64,000 nt of DNA from Claviceps africana (lineage: Eukaryota; Ascomycota; Sordariomycetes; Hypocreales; Clavicipitaceae). Of this stretch, positions 22,174 to 34,040 are shown in pieces. The notes below the pieces were generated by a model, which was given only the letters and a program-made list of their open reading frames with translations, had not been told where the DNA came from and did not search any database. The DNA is taken from positions 1 through 64,000 of the forward strand of contig SRPY01000098.1 in assembly GCA_018360145.1 (NCBI GenBank). Reading direction: 5' to 3'. The first letter of the stretch is position 1, and each line of letters opens with the position of its first letter. The position numbers and the translations under genes are program-made.

Positions 22174-23186
22174 CAAAACCAAGATATTATAGACGTGGGG
22201 CAGGGGAAAACCAAGAAAGAGAAACAGAAAGAGTAAAATGTGAAAAAAATAAATAAACAAATCGTCTGGTACGCCACAAGATTGACCGATGGCTTGACGA
22301 AAGTTCAACTTTGATGGCTTGGTTGAGACGAGAGCTCTAGTCACGCGAGGAAGTGTGGGAGAGTGTGATCTGTGGTCTCAGCAACGATGGAAGGTATGTG
22401 CATCCATTGAAACTGTGTTTGCGATTCTGTGACTAACGAGGCCGGAGCGAGGATGGTGGTGCCAGTCGGCGCGTCGGCAAGTCGGCCAGTCGTAGCGTTC
22501 GTGATGTTGCGCCCGGGGCAAAGAAAAGCGAAAAATCGAGAGAAGCGTAATGGATGGACCCGATGGACTGCGAGACTCGAAAGCAAGTGGGCGCCGATGG
22601 GCAAGGCAAGCTCGCCGTACTGACCGTGATGTTGATTGACTTGACAGTTGCGGAGGTTGAAGGAGGAAAAAGGCGAAAAAGGCTAGCGGGCCGGGCTGGG
22701 GCAGGGTTCAATTCGAGGTGGGAAGTGGCGTTGACAGGCGAGACGACCTGGCACTGTGGGCACTGGGCATTGTCACAGTGTGGGCAGGAGGAGCAGACAG
22801 GAGCAGACAGGAGCAGACAGGGGCAGACAGGAGCAGACAGAGCAGGAAGGAGCAGGCAGGTGCAGGCAGGTGCAGGCAAGAGGGAACAGGCAGGAGCAAG
22901 CAGGTGCAGGCAGGTGCAGGAAGCGCACGGGCCAGGAAGCTGCAGCCAGCACTGGTGACGACTGGTGCTTTGGTGGTCAGCTAGGCCCATGCGCGACCGC
23001 TGATTGGACGTGCCTTGTCTTCCTACTTACGAACACACATGCCTCGAACATTCCGTTCCCGTCCATGTCCTTGCATATCGCATCGCGCGCCTCATCTGTC
23101 CCATTTGTGACTCTCGGAGCGAACAGTCCCAGCTGGCTATCCAAGCCACACCATGATGTAAACAGACGACATTGAAAATTTCCAGC
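22174..23186. promoter_or_regulatory. Divergent region between NAB3 and the ICT1-like gene, with a minisatellite
   Basis: Shared upstream DNA of two divergent genes. It contains the CAGGAGCAGA-type minisatellite (22786-22921). Open frames across the minisatellite on both strands are repeat-driven and not taken as genes. Confidence 0.5.
22786..22921. repeat. Minisatellite of GGAGCAGACA-type units grading into GGTGCAGGCA units
   Basis: Starts with five near-perfect 10-bp copies of GGAGCAGACA (one with GGGGCAGACA), then passes into variant copies AGGTGCAGGC and AGGAGCAAGC. The purine-rich strand is the plus strand throughout. Copies at the left are the most uniform, which suggests recent expansion there. 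Confidence 0.8.
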
Positions 23187-23904
23187 ATGGCCAGCAAAAC
23201 AACCAATTGCTCGCGTCTACTTCTCTCTGCTATCCGGCCGTCGTCGAGGACGCTTGGCATTGCTCGCCATGTTAGATTCAAACGGTACGAGGCATTCGAT
23301 GCGCAGTTTCATAAAGAGACTCTCCGTGAGGCAAGAAGCTGGTTTCAAGCGTTCGATGCCTCCAAGTTGCCCAGAGGGAGTACGACGTATTCTCGTTCGA
23401 GTGGCCCCGGCGGACAACACGTCAATAAGTAAGATGGCCGACACACTTTGATATCGATATGAAGTCTTGTGCTCATATTGGGTATAATACGTTAGGACCG
23501 AAACCAAGGCCACGACCGTCTATGGTGTAAACGAGCTCCTGTCTCTATTGCCGAAGAACCTGCACAGCGGCATAAGATGTTCGAGATACTACGTGGCAAA
23601 TAATGACTCCCTCACTTTTCATGAACAAAGCCAACGCTCTAGAACTGCCAACGAGAATGAAAACCGGCGAAAGCTGGTGGAAGAAATCAAGCGCATTTAC
23701 CATTCCGCAACACCAGCAGAGACGAGCGTGGCCACGAAGAAGAAATACGAAATCATGTGAGTCGTCCTTGATTCGCTGGAGGCGTCCAGCAAGTACCGAG
23801 ACTGATGGTGCTAGGACAGAGGCAAAAATTTTCATGCGACTCGCCTTAAGCAAAAGAAGTTTGCAAGCGCGAAGAAACAATCGCGGAAAGGCCCGCCAGG
23901 TTGA
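23187..23904 (+). CDS. Mitochondrial ICT1-like peptidyl-tRNA hydrolase (class I release-factor fold)
   Basis: Codon-independent peptidyl-tRNA hydrolase that releases stalled chains on mitochondrial ribosomes. Exons 23187-23428, 23496-23756 and 23820-23904 give 195 residues. An amino-terminal presequence rich in Arg and Ser (SRLLLSAIRPSSRTLG) fits mitochondrial import. The catalytic loop is SSGPGGQHVNKTETKATT, with the GGQ motif; the first intron falls right after HVN. The basic tail that enters the mRNA channel, RLKQKKFASAKKQSRKG, appears only if the last acceptor is the CAG ending at 23819. A TAG acceptor five bases upstream (ending 23814) would instead give an unrelated 67-residue tail and was rejected. 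The carboxyl-terminal basic motif is characteristic of the ICT1/YaeJ group. Confidence 0.88.
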
Positions 23905-24946
23905 CGAGTGTCTTGCTTCAGCAACGACGATACGAGAACAAGCTTCACCAACAGGGGTGTTGTTGCTGACGAGCGCGTATTGGCATAACTCGTCTGAGAT
24001 TCGAGTCAGCAATGTTTGACAAGGTCTTATAAGCTGGACGCTCTGCATTTGGAGCATGCCGAAAATTTCAGAGGTTTCTTTTCTTTTCATTTATTTTCTC
24101 CAAAAAAAAAAAGGCAAATATACGACGTTCATATGGCTCTGGAGAAAGCCCTCAAGGTATTCGACGATATACCGTGTTCGGGGGCATGTGCGAGATACTT
24201 GACAACCCATTGCTTCCATCTCGCGTATAATACGACTGCGGCTTTTAAACCCATCTCGCTAGGATGCGTACTCGAGCAGAGTGTGGTCCCAGATGACTCG
24301 GTGTTTGTTGCCGACTCACTATCGTCCCTCGGTTACGTGCGGCGTCGAGCGGTCTGCAAATTGACCGCACTCAGGCCGTTTGTCGCGATGATTTGTCCAT
24401 TTGCTCGCTGACATCCAATTAGCCTCACGTGCATGCTTAAAGTGGCCGCGTGCGCGTGCGCGTGCGCGTGCGCGTGTGCGTGCGCCGCCGTGGGGTCCCT
24501 CAACAAGGCCTCCCATCGCAAACCCGCACCTCATGCCAATCATCCCCACCTGTTGAATACTTAACGTGGTTGGCTGATTTTCGTCACGGACTGGATCGTG
24601 CTAGAGTATCACGACTTCGGGCGTGAATGTACATCTAGACGACCACGGCACACAGCAGCCAAGGAAACAGAGATTGCGGTGGCCATTTTTCCATCGCGGT
24701 GGGTAAAATTTCGCTCAACGACGACCCCGCCTCCTCCAATGACCGGTCCGGCTCGATCGCCGCACTAATCGATCAACCAACCACGTTGCCTCGAGACGAG
24801 GAAGCGCTCGGTGCTATTTCAAGGCTTCGCAGAAAACCCGTCAGACTAGGAGCAAGCTAAACCTCGCCAAGATTTTTTGAAGCCCCTTCTAAATCACACA
24901 ACCGGAGCGACAAAGATCCTGTTGCGACATTAGACGCACGGAAAGG
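23905..24946. other. Intergenic region upstream of the CaM kinase gene
   Basis: Contains the 3' flank of the ICT1-like gene and the promoter of the kinase gene. A nearly pure alternating CG/TG tract lies at 24447-24485. No gene is recognised; the frame at 24016-24411 has no domain and contains a poly(A) run. Confidence 0.5.
24447..24485. repeat. Alternating purine-pyrimidine (GCGTGC)n tract
   Basis: About six copies of GCGTGC in a row, an almost perfect purine-pyrimidine alternation about 460 bp upstream of the kinase start. Such tracts can adopt Z-DNA under negative supercoiling (known property); whether this one does is inference. Confidence 0.8.
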
Positions 24947-25511
24947 ATGGATGGGCAACAACTCCAGCAAACGCATATCCAGCCTTGTCGGTACAAGGTT
25001 GGGAAGACACTGGGAGCCGGATCATACTCTGTCGTTAAAGAGTGTGTTCATATAGATACTGGACGATATTATGCGGCAAAGGTTATCAACAAGCGCCTTA
25101 TGGCAGGGCGCGAGCACATGGTATGTCACCATGCCACCACCATCATGGCGCTTCCATGGCTCGTCTGGACGCGAAAAGCCCGTCCGTCCATCGAACGGTC
25201 CAACACGACGACCTAGCCTTTTTCTTGAAAACGAGATGAGCTTCGAGTTCCTGATGACTAATGAGACAATTGCGCAACACGCTCTAGGTTCGGAATGAGA
25301 TCGCCGTGCTCAAGAAGGTATCCATGGGTCATCAGAATATTCTGACTCTCGTCGACTACTTTGAGACGATGAACAATCTCTACCTGGTGACGGATCTGGC
25401 TCTTGGCGGCGAACTGTTTGACCGAATCTGCCGAAAGGGGTCATACTACGAATCCGATGCCGCCGACCTTATCCGCGCCACTCTTTCGGCCGTCGCCTAT
25501 CTACACGATCA

Positions 25512-25545
<34 letters not shown>

Positions 25546-26358
25546 CTGCTCTTCCGCACTCCCGAAGACAACGCAGATCTGCTGATAGCGGATTTCGGTT
25601 TATCGCGCATCATGGACGAGGAGAAATTCCACGTTCTGACCACGACCTGCGGCACGCCGGGATACATGGCGCCCGAGATCTTCAAAAAGACGGGCCACGG
25701 CAAACCCGTCGACCTCTGGGCACTGGGAGTCATCACATACTTCCTGCTCTGCGGCTACACCCCATTCGATCGCGATTCTGATTTCGAGGAAATGCAAGCC
25801 ATCCTCAACGCCGACTACAGCTTCACGCCCGTCGACTACTGGCGCGGGGTTTCCAGCCATGCCAAAGACTTTGTCCGCCGCTGCCTGACCATAGATCACA
25901 CCAAGCGCATCACGGCACATGAAGCCCTCCAGCATCCATTTGTCGCGGCCCAGAGGACCGCCGACGACGCGGGTGAGAATCTCTTGCCGACGATCAAGAA
26001 GAACTTCAACGCCAGACGCACCCTGCACGCCGCCATCGACACCGTCCGCGCCATCAACAAGCTTCGCGAGGCCCATCACCTCATGGACGGCGCCCGCTCC
26101 AAAGAACCGGACCGAGGCGTCGGCGGCGGCGGCGGCAATCCTCGACCCCAAGACAACAATGGCCCGGCGCGTCAAGGCGACAGCGGGGTATCTTTTGGCA
26201 AAGAAGACAGCGGCTACGGCACACAGCACGACTCGGACGTCCCGATGCGTGATGCTCGTGCGCTCCCCGACGTTCCCCCGTTCCTGCAACCAGGCCACCA
26301 AGCAAACAAGGTCGTTCAAACAAGTAAAGGATTATGGAGTGCTCCGACCAAGGATTAG
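24947..26358 (+). CDS. CMK1: Calcium/calmodulin-dependent protein kinase, CaMK I-like
   Basis: Ser/Thr kinase of the CaMK group acting in Ca2+ signalling. Exons 24947-25120 and 25288-26358 (167-nt intron, GTATGT ... CTCTAG) give 414 residues. Kinase domain landmarks: glycine loop GAGSYSVV (23-30), ATP lysine in YYAAKVINK (K45), catalytic loop HRDLKPEN (D139), DFG (D160), and APE in TCGTPGYMAPE; LWALGVITYFLLCGYTPF is typical of CaMK. Threonines in the activation loop (VLTTTCGTPG) could be targets of a CaMK kinase. After the domain, residues about 310-345 (IKKNFNARRTLHAAIDTVRA) are basic and amphipathic, as expected for the autoinhibitory and calmodulin-binding segment. A Gly/Asp-rich tail follows. 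Confidence 0.93.
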
Positions 26359-28557
26359 CCGCCGCAAATGCCATGTTTGTCAGATTGTCCACCTTGTTCC
26401 ACCTGGTTCCTCTTCTTCCTCTTCTTCCTCTTGTCAGTACACTGCATACACACACATGTACGCATACGCACGGAACCCCCCCCCCCCCATCTTCGTCCCC
26501 GGTTCTTCGTCTCTTTGTCTTTTGAGAGTTATGCAGAGCGTTTGCCACAACACAAGTTGCCACACTGTCATTGTACCCCCATGAGATGGAGGCCCCCTCG
26601 TCCGCCCTTGGCACTCACACTCTGTTGCGTTGTCACCCTCTGCCCAGGATTCTTTCCCAGTGCCCGGGACCGTGATTAATTTATTTCCACTCTCATGTAC
26701 AACCACCCCGGCCCTGCTGAGGGAGCTGAGTGGACTAGCTAGTTACGTCGAGGTTCAATACGCAGCAGCCAGAGCGGGAAGAATGCAAAGTCGTCCCCAA
26801 CAAAGTTGTGCATGAAGTCCTCGTTCCCCCACGTTCCGCCAAACCACGCACATCGCCCGACGAAAAGCCCGCACCCAAAGGGACATGCCGATGAAAGCCC
26901 CTAGCCGATCCATGTTCAGCGAACACGCGGCCAGGCCCAACCGCGAAGCCCAGCGGTGCAATTCCCTCCCTGCCCGGCTTCTGTTCGGGGGGAAAAGGGA
27001 GGTACGGGTCGGAAACCGTGTGCTGCTGTAAACAAGGAATACATTGTTAAGCTGTTCTTTGTTTTATTCCCAGGAGAATGCATATAGATTACAAGGCTAA
27101 GCGTTTGCCTACTCTTCACGTGGCGTCCTATTGCTGTTAGAATGAGGGAATAAACTGTAATTGGATTTTTTTATTATATTCCTATAGTAACATATAAACC
27201 GCAAGGCATACATTGCCTACTCCCGTGTCGTTCAATCGCTAGTACATCCACGGCAATAAGTTGTAAAGATCTGTGTTTTTTATTTATTTTATTTTATCCC
27301 CAGAACAATATACGTTACGAGGCATTTGCCTACATCTTACATAGTGTCCTCGCCATTATAACCAAGCGAATAAATAGGAAATTGATTTTTCTTTTTCTTT
27401 TCATGTTTATTTTTATTCTTGGAGAATCCGGAACTCATACGCCGATGGCCCACTTCTCACGTAATCCTGTCGCCATGATAACCAAGAGAGTCAGTAATAA
27501 ATTTATTGGCATCGTTATATTCGCGTCTTATTTCCGGGACATATAAATTTCAAGGCAATGCATTAAATACTCATAGCGTTTCGTTCATGGTGTATTTTCG
27601 GTTTTTTTTGTTTTGTTTTGATTGTACAAGTAAACTCTGTTTTTACAAAAAAAAAAAAAACTTTGTTCTCGAGGATGTTCGGCATCCCCCTTCTAAGTCT
27701 AGTTTTTCTAGCGAGTGACATCTTGAGTGGGACATTGTGTGTTTGTCCCTCCCACTTCCTCGACGGAGGTCCTCGTCCGTCGTCTTGAGCAACGATCCAC
27801 GCCTGCTGGACCATCCCTCTCTTTCCAGTCGCTCGTTGTCCGTAAACATCACGACCGTCGGGAACAACGACCCCTTTGGCCCTTGCGGGCGAACGCCGAG
27901 GGACTTTGTTTTCTCCTCCGTCCCCCTTTGTCCAAATCATGAGCGCCCCCTGCCGCACTCCGCCAGGGCCTCTAGCGAGCGTATCGGTGCATGCCAATTA
28001 TCCCCCATTCCCATATATGCACATATTACCTGTTATTTATACATTACGTACTCCTATCATCACGCAGCCGTTCGGTCGGCTTGGAAAGTATGCAGTACGT
28101 CGATTCGAGCTTTCAACCCCGCCTCCCCAGTCTTCCCTCCCGGCCATCTGTGACCTCTGCCGCTCTGTAGTTGAGCTCCGAATTATGAATCGATCGAGAG
28201 GAAAGCGTCAACCGTTGCGTCCTGGGTGGGAGGGAGGAGAAAGCAGGAACCCTGACAAGAAATCACAACATCGCGCCGAATCGCCGTGCCAATGAATTCC
28301 AAGGATATCTGAGAAGAAAAAGAGGCTGTTGGTTGCACGTTGGTCGTTCGAAAATTAAATATTTGGGGGTGGAATTTTTGGTACGTCGCATCATTGGACG
28401 AGGTTGTCCGTCAAAAAAGAATCCAGATGAATAGGATAATTAATTAAAATGAATTAATAAGTGAAGTGCTGGCGGCAGATGAATGGCAATGACGACGTAA
28501 AATACAAGCTCGCCTCGCGCTGTTACTTGGTCGAAATCATGGGTGTCTTTACTCTTG
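26359..28557. other. Convergent 2.2-kb intergenic region with a diverged tandem array
   Basis: Lies between the 3' ends of the kinase gene and AUR1. The centre (27069-27600) is an AT-rich array of about five diverged units of roughly 115 bp. The flanks hold CTT-rich and C-rich low-complexity patches (26410-26490). No coding signal that I can support. Confidence 0.5.
27069..27600. repeat. Old, diverged tandem repeat, about five units of ~115 bp
   Basis: Units begin near 27069, 27179, 27296, 27417 and 27532, so the period is 110-121 bp. Shared landmarks per unit, in order: a CCAG or GGAGAAT start, an ATATA-type stretch, AAGGC or GAGGC, TTGCCTAC, a CAC/CAT-G segment with GTCCT, GCCATNATAACCAAG (units 3 and 4 almost identical here), an AATAAAT-like stretch, then a T-rich spacer. 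Divergence is high, so this is ancient. Confidence 0.7.
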
Positions 28558-30172
28558 TCATTGTTGTTGCTGTTGCTGCTGCTGCTGCTGCTGCCGAGCA
28601 ACGACCACCTCGTTCAAGTCGACGTCTCTCAATGGCGACTGTCCATCCCATAATTGACCGTTGCTGGCCATGTCCATGATCATCATGCCTGGGACTGCGT
28701 CGTCGGATATCGTCGGACTCAATGTACCGCTGCTGGAGCTACAGCTGGAGCTGCTTGCCAAAGTCCAGCCGTCGCTGGAGTTTTCCCGACGATGGTCCAG
28801 TAAGCCAAGACTGAAATATTCTTGGCCGCACTCTTCGTCGGCCGGGCGCTGGCGGTCTCCGAATTGGACGTACTCGTAGTCCCATCGAGTAATTTTGTCG
28901 GCTTGACGTCGAGGAAGATAACGGGCGCGAGCCGAGTAGAAGAACGCGGCGGCGATGAGGCCGCCACCGACAAGATCAATGGCGTAATGGTGGCTGAGGT
29001 ACATGGTCGACCACCATATCCAGCCCACATAGCCGACGAAGAACATTCGAAATTGTGGGAAGCAGTAGCTCATGAAGAGTGCCTCAAGAACCGCATAGCC
29101 TCCATGAAGTGAGGGAAATGCCCCAAACGGAAGAGGCGCTGCCGTGAAGTTGCTCGTGTATAGGTCGATTCCGAAAATCTTGTCTATGCGTTCCAAGCCA
29201 GCGGGGGAGCCCTTCATGCCGTAAGCGGCCGGCACCAGGCCGTTTTGATCTTCGTACCAGGGGGGCGTGCAGGGGAAAACCAACTGAATGGTCACCCCGA
29301 GAATACTCATCCAGCCAAACGTGCGAGCGAAAACGGGCGTTGTGCCTGGGGCGGCAAAGATGAACATGAGCAAGGAACACACGGCGGGGGCACCAAAGTG
29401 AATGATGCCGTATGGCAGCCAGGCAAGGATGTCCAGGATGGCGTGCTTGTGCGCAGAAAGAATATTGGACAAGTTGGCACCGTAGAGGACATTCTCGAGC
29501 GCAGGCAGAACACGGACCCAGATATGGGGTCGGTAGTCGTAAGGAATGAATCTAAATTGTGAATCATCGCGTTAGAACTTGACGTGGCGTGGAGTGTACG
29601 GGAGCCTGGAAGAATCGTCGAGGGATGAAAGGAAGAAAGCCAAGGGGGAAAAACCATGATTCACTTGCGCAAGCGCTTTGCGGAGAGGGAGGAAGAAAAA
29701 AAAAAGCCACACGCGCAAGGGTGGGGAGAAGTGAATAAAGTACATACCGGCTACAGAAGAAATAGACGAGCCAGACCCATATCGTCACGGATGGTAGAAA
29801 GAATTGTCGGGTAGCAGGCATCAGCAATATCCAACAAGCGGCCAGCAGGGCAAAGAACTTGAGTGCCGGAGCGGGCGGTGCGATCCACAGAGAAAACAGC
29901 GTCAGGCCGGCCAGACAGACGTATTGCAAGTCGGATGATTTCCACTTGTGCTTCTGGAGATCACGCAGGCCATCCCAGAAGCTGAAAGAGGTGCGGAGAG
30001 TCGTGATGTCTTCGGCGCCGGGATGAGGCGTCGTCTTTGACTTGGAGCGAGTACGTCGGCGACCAACATGGTAGCGATTAGGGAGGCGGTTCAGAAACGC
30101 GATGGTCAAGTTTTCGGTCCACAAGGATGGCAGGACCGGTTTCCCCGATACCGAGCCGTGAAGATCCTTCAT
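28558..30172 (-). CDS. AUR1: Inositol phosphorylceramide synthase catalytic subunit (Aur1)
   Basis: Golgi enzyme that moves phosphoinositol from phosphatidylinositol to ceramide, an essential fungal step and the aureobasidin A target. Exons 29748-30172 and 28558-29551 (intron GTATGT ... TTTAG) give 472 residues. The join gives WLVYFFCSRFIPYDYRPHIW, as in the family. There are six or so membrane segments. The PAP2-type catalytic motifs are present: CTPPWYEDQNG, GAFPSLHGG (H291) and STMYLSHHYAIDL (H330, D334, with the expected H-x3-D spacing). The carboxyl tail after about residue 360 is hydrophilic and Ser-rich and ends in a run of 11 Gln encoded by CAG/CAA, at the very stop. The start at 30172 (MKDLHGSV) is the first Met with family-like sequence after it; the frame is open far upstream. 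Confidence 0.93.
28561..28604 (-). repeat. Coding CAG/CAA repeat (terminal polyglutamine of AUR1)
   Basis: Eleven consecutive glutamine codons right before the AUR1 stop, mostly CAG with a few CAA at the stop-proximal end. Confidence 0.9.
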
Positions 30173-31786
30173 GATTAGAGCTGTCGTGGGCGGGCGGAAG
30201 CCGCTGCTGCGACTTGTCGCGAGAGGATCAGGTGGTTCGGACCTCGACAGAGATGTGGGCGGCAATTGCGGCTCGTCGAGGACGGGACGCGGCAGCGGCA
30301 CGAGCACGACTCCAGAGTCGTAAAGGGCGTGGGCGGCGGCGGCGAACCTTGTCGTGGATGACCCCAAATGTCTGAAGGGGGAAAAGAGGGGAAAAAAAAA
30401 ATACCCAAATTCTATCTCATAATCCAAAGCTGAGCGGAACCGAGGCTTCCGGGCGTTGACGAAGACGCGAGTAAACGTCGAGGACGAGTTCTCTGCACGT
30501 GCCAGTGGTCGACTTCCAGTCGTCGTGGTCGTCGAGTTCGTCGCGCGGCGGGTTGACGGCTGACGGCTGACGGTTGACGGCTGACGGCGACTGCAGGCAC
30601 GTGGGAGCAAAAGCAGAGGCAGACGGTGCGAGAGGGTCGAGGAGGAGAGGATGTGAAGGAGAAGGAGAAGGGAAGGGAAGGGAAGGGAAGGATTGTGGGA
30701 GACGGCGACGAGGCAGACCAGGTTGCTGAAGAAGGACCGCAGGAGAAGGGAATGGGCGATGGGCAATGGGCGGCAACGCACAGGCGAGCAGAGAGCGCTG
30801 TCTGGCCGGCCAGTAGCAAAAAAGGTACTTGGCCAGTCCAAAGCAAGCCAAGAGTTTTGCGGCGGGTCAGGCGTGATTCAATCAATGCACGGAGAGCGAA
30901 CAAAGTCCAGGGGTGCTCGGGGGTGGGGTTCTTTGGGGCTTTGGGGGGGTTTGAAAGGGGGGGGTGTGTGTGTGTGGGCGCGTGAACGGGGCGGCGGTTC
31001 AATGACCCGGGGCGGATGCGAATGGTGGCTTGGCTTGATGAATTGGATGCGCCTCGGCTCGGGGTTTGGGCGCACTTCCGGGCGGTGGGCACTGTAGAGC
31101 TCGGGCTGGCGGCTGACACGCACGCACCAGACGGCTTACAGGGCCATCGGGTGGCCGGCAGCGGGATACAGCGGATGTCCGGCGCATGTCCGGCGCATGT
31201 CCGGCGGATGGTCAGCGGATACGTGCACCGGACCAGACCCGACCAGAATGTCGAACCCAGACCGCACATGCAGCTTTGAGAGCTCAGTGGCGCCAGGTGC
31301 GCCATGGCGGGCCCCCGGTGACGATGCTTTACCAGACCGAAGCCCGCAGGCCCGGCATGTTGTACGTACTTTGTTCCGGACTGCCGACGCCGCCATCCTC
31401 TTGAGGGAGTCGCTCCACGCCGGGCCCCCGATGGCCCCGATCCCCCGATGCACCCGATGCACACCCCACGGTCTCTCGACGGTCCCTCTGACGCCCTCGA
31501 GCCTGGCCTCGCGAGACACAGAGCAGAGCCCGACATGTCTGCACCAGCAAGCGACATGACGTCTGGTGGCCGAGCCTCCATCGCGTGCGTGGTGGCTTGC
31601 GTGGTGGCTTCGTGGTGGCTTCATGGTGGCTGATCCGCCCCGCAGGGCAGGGCCACGGCAAGCGCAGCCCCAAACCCTGCTTCCACCAGACTCTCGGGAA
31701 TGTCAACAGGGTCGGCAAAGCATGTTGGGCGTGCTGGGATTCCGGGACTCCGAACGAGCCTCGCGCGCCGCAAGCATGCTCAGGGC

Positions 31787-31825
31787 TAGGTAGGTACCTA
31801 GGTAGGTACCTACTAAGGTAGCTGG
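31787..31825. repeat. AGGTACCT-motif cluster
   Basis: TAGGTAGGTACCTAGGTAGG and a further GTACCTACTAAGGTAG in direct succession; the palindromic GGTACC core is present twice. Confidence 0.65.
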
Positions 31826-32404
31826 CAGGGCAGGGACGCCGGGAAATGAGCGCGTCTCGCGCCTGCTTGTTGTTTGATGGCTTTGACATTGATTGATTGA
31901 TGGATGGATGGATGGATGGATTGATTCATTCATCGACGCCAGCAACCTCGGTCGATGATGGCCTGCGCCAAGCCGCGTCCCAGTGTTGGCTCCAGCCAAA
32001 GTCGCCGAGCTGCCACGCTGATTCCACGCTGGTTCCACGCTGGTTCCCACCGCGACCGCACGGTGTGAACCGCATGTACGTCGTCCAGAGCCAGCCAGCT
32101 ACGTCCCCGACGTCCGCTGGAGCGGTAGCTAGCCCGTGGCGCTGGAGATTACAGTGGACTGCGGAGAAGTGCCCACAGCTTGAGAAGCACCCAGGCCGCA
32201 CGGGGACTAGACTGGACTGCACCCGACTGGGATTGGGACTGGACTCGACTGGGCCGGACTCGACTGGAGCAGAGCACTGGCGGCGTATGTACTGTATGGT
32301 TCATCTCCGCCGGACCTGCGTGGTTGGCGGGTGGAGGATGCATGTCGCAACGTGCACGGCGCGACTCGTCCGCAGGAGAGAAGATGGAAGACGCATGTGG
32401 TTAT

Positions 32405-32500
32405 TACAAGTACCTAGGTAGGTCCTGAGTACTACTTAGGGTAGAGTACCTAATGTATGAGTACTAGTAGTAGCCACCAAGTAGGTACCTACCTATTGCC
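32405..32500. repeat. AGGTACCT-motif cluster
   Basis: AAGTACCTAGGTAGG, GAGTACTACTTAGGG, GAGTACCTAATG and CAAGTAGGTACCTACC occur within 95 bp. Confidence 0.65.
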
Positions 32501-33995
32501 TGCAGCAGCCACTCTAGTGCTAGCCACACTGGCGTAGTAGCACTCTGGCGGTCCGCCGCCCGGGCAAAATGACGTGGTCCAGTCAAATTGCCAGCCTGTT
32601 GCAGCAGGCAGGTACGCTGCAGCCAGCCCGCCCCAGCACCTGCCTAGCGCTCAAGGCGTCATAAATGCTGCCGGCATCGACTCTGCGAGAAACGAGAACC
32701 AGATCGCTCGAGTACCAGTTGACCCTTTAACAAAAGACATGTGTATGTACGAAGCAGGCCGTCATTGATTTGACTCGTCGTTTCTTCAAAGGGAAAAACA
32801 AAGGTGCACAACGAGCTCACCCTCTTCCCCGTGCTGCTTGTTTTTTTCTCGCGCCCTCGAGTGCATTTTAGTCACTGCATTCAGCGGCATGGTGCACCGG
32901 CGGCTTTCGGCCGCAACGATGGTGGCAGTTTGAGGGCTTCTAGCCGTCCGTCCCCAATGAGAGCCACGCCTGTGCACGTGTACGACGTAAAAGGTACGCG
33001 TACGTAGTATGTATGTAGGTACCTACTTTTAATGTATGTACGATACCGTGCCAAGACGTGGAGAGCCTGGCGTGCGACAATGACAGCAGCCAATAATTGC
33101 GCGTGTGGAACCGTGGCGTGTGCTTTATTACATTGGAAGCAATACCTAGGAGGAACGCGAAGATGCCACACGGCAGCTCTGGGCGTGTGGCTCATCATGT
33201 CATCCGATCCATCCGACCTTTGCTTTGTCAAGCTGTCGCGCTGTCAAGCTGCCGGGCTCTCGGGCGGCGTGGCGCAGGTGCTCCGAGGCACAGCAGCCGC
33301 CAAGGCAAGACCAGCGACGCACCGGAGCAGCTGTCCATCGCGACCAAGTCACTGAGGCGACGGACGAGGTGGGATGCGATGAGACGGACGCATAGAGAGG
33401 CAATTGGAAAAAAAAAAAAAAAAAAAAAAAACACACCACCCTTGAACATAGAGCTCGGGCCACTTTGTGCTTTGTTCCAAAGACGCATCATGAACGCCCG
33501 GCTACTTTACGATTCCAAGACGCACATCCACAACCAACAGGTCCCTTGGTCGCACAGTCGCCCGTCTCCTGCAGCTCGTGGTCATTCACATCCTAGAGAC
33601 GGGAGTCCAACGCCCAATCACACGAGCCCATGCTCACGATTCCCAGACATGTCACCTGCATGTCTCGGCCCCTCAAACCCTCAACCGTTCAACCCACAGA
33701 TCCACAGATCCACAGACCCCTCCGACCAGACATTTCAGACATTTTCTTGTGCATTTCTGCATGATTCGGGCTATTTTCTGTTTGCATCTACGACAGGACG
33801 AGACTCGCCGATTCTTTGTCCATGTTACGCTGTTGCATCAAATTAATGGGACGAGAAAACCCTGGTCACGGTAATTTGGTAATTTCCTGCTTTTTTGGGG
33901 GGTGAAAGAGCGGGGAAAGAGCGAGGAGGGGGGATGCTGTCCCTGGTCGTCTGCTGCTGTGGGCGGCCGAGGCACAAGGGACAAAAGGAAGACTT

Positions 33996-34040
<45 letters not shown>

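Noticed and set aside
22786..22921. Possible CRISPR-like regular repeats
   Set aside because: Units are contiguous 10-bp copies without unique spacers, in a eukaryotic genome; it is a minisatellite.
30412..31581. 389-codon open frame on the minus strand upstream of AUR1
   Set aside because: Low-complexity Ser/Pro/Arg content and tandem DNA repeats underlie it; no domain. Could at most be AUR1 leader sequence.
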